NCBI GenBank assembly: GCA_963667455.2
Contig: CAXXFR010000026.1
Span: 1-64,000 of the forward strand
Direction: 5' to 3'
DNA length: 64,000 nt
DNA from: Bin55 sp963667455
GTDB lineage: Bacteria; Pseudomonadota; Gammaproteobacteria; Pseudomonadales; Azotimanducaceae
Within the stretch, counting starts at the first letter, position 1, and each line of letters starts with the position of its first letter. The notes beneath the pieces were generated by a model. It was given only the letters and a program-made list of their open reading frames with translations. It ran no database searches and had not been told where the DNA came from. Positions 63,698 to 64,000 of this stretch are shown one piece after another. The position numbers were made by a program, and so were the translations under genes.

Positions 63698-63886
63698 TTA
63701 CTCGGAGTCGCGTTGCTCCGTATCGCGTGACTGTTTCTGTTCAACGACTTCTTTGCGATGCACAAGCACGTCGCGCGGCGCTTCAATGCCTATGCGCACT
63801 TGATTGCCGCGAGTTTGCAATATCGTAACTTCGATCTTGCCGTCGATAATCAACGATTCATTCACACGCCGCGTTAGGATTAGCAC
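63698..63886 (-). CDS. csrA: Carbon storage regulator CsrA
   Basis: RNA-binding dimer that blocks or stabilises target mRNAs at GGA motifs. The start is GTG with GGAGG eight bases upstream. The 62 residues match: LILTRRVNESLIIDGKIEVT with R6/R7 of the first strand, and VRIGIEAPRDVLVHRKEV with R44. The tail (EQKQSRDTEQRDSE) is polar. It lies just upstream of the tRNA pair. The 114 bases before it should hold its promoter. Confidence 0.96.
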   Translation of the reverse strand: MLILTRRVNESLIIDGKIEVTILQTRGNQVRIGIEAPRDVLVHRKEVVEQKQSRDTEQRDSE

Positions 63887-64000
63887 AACAACCTCCTTGT
63901 CGCGATTTGGACTCCGCTTCGTGCCGCTTCTTGCTACAAAGTCCCAAAAAGCAAACTAATCCTAACACAATATCTCCCGTTTTGCTCACTCTGCCAGTGG

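Noticed and set aside
1..64000. CRISPR array, prophage, insertion sequence or integrase
   Set aside because: No regularly spaced repeats, transposase, integrase or phage structural gene was seen on either strand.

Overview
The window reads as chromosomal DNA of a gammaproteobacterium of unplaced lineage. The main reason is gene order. Reading right to left, queG (divergent) / nnr - tsaE - amiB - mutL - miaA - hflX - hflK - hflC - purA - tRNA-Leu - rnr - rlmB - rpsF - rpsR - rplI - dnaB - radA follows the block known from Pseudomonas and relatives. Other gammaproteobacterial hallmarks are orn, epmA/efp/epmB with an EF-P lysine at position 34, parC/parE with cpdA and yqiB, and csrA followed by tRNA-Ser(GCU) and tRNA-Arg(ACG).

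Layout. 1-6 kb (minus strand): xseB/pgpA (one uninterrupted reading frame), thiL, nusB, ribD, glyA, radA. 6-13 kb: a TauD-type dioxygenase, dnaB, the S6/S18/L9 ribosomal operon, rlmB and rnr. 13-17.5 kb: two unknown secreted proteins, tRNA-Leu, folE2, a Trm112-like protein and purA. 17.6-27 kb: hflC, hflK, hflX, miaA, mutL, amiB, tsaE, nnr; the usual hfq slot between miaA and hflX is empty. 27-31 kb: queG, then an accessory insert with a possible PD-(D/E)XK protein, bounded on its far side by a decayed second copy of the queG 3' end. 31-42 kb: orn, the EF-P modification genes, a Baeyer-Villiger-type monooxygenase, parC/parE, cpdA, yqiB. 42-48.9 kb: a HExxH lipoprotein, a MATE exporter behind a strong Fur box, and an oxidative-stress group (rubrerythrin, a GlpC-like iron-sulfur protein, DUF3501, OxyR). 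49-58 kb: an M28-like protein without most zinc ligands, an RluA-family enzyme, an LRAT-like protein, a c5-type cytochrome, ahcY, an acyl-CoA synthetase, glutathione-dependent formaldehyde dehydrogenase, an EF-hand protein and an amidohydrolase. 58-60 kb: three tandem paralogous secreted proteins. 60-63.4 kb: accessory DNA with a broken ankyrin-repeat gene and a BrnT toxin whose BrnA-like partner is fused to a degenerate Hsp90-like ATPase domain. 63.4-64 kb: tRNA-Ser, tRNA-Arg, csrA.

A recurrent oddity is single-base lesions in genes that should be intact: hflX (two), miaA (three), tsaE (one, in a run of six A) and oxyR (one). Most look like one extra base in a short homopolymer. Since tsaE is usually essential, sequence or assembly error is the first explanation, and the pgpA-xseB join and the unusual tRNA-Leu acceptor stem should be judged with that in mind.

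The most promising items are the BrnT / BrnA-Hsp90-like fusion at 61.7-63.2 kb, the tandem secreted family at 58.3-60.1 kb, the duplicated queG end around the nuclease-like gene, and the Fur-boxed exporter beside the rubrerythrin/OxyR group.
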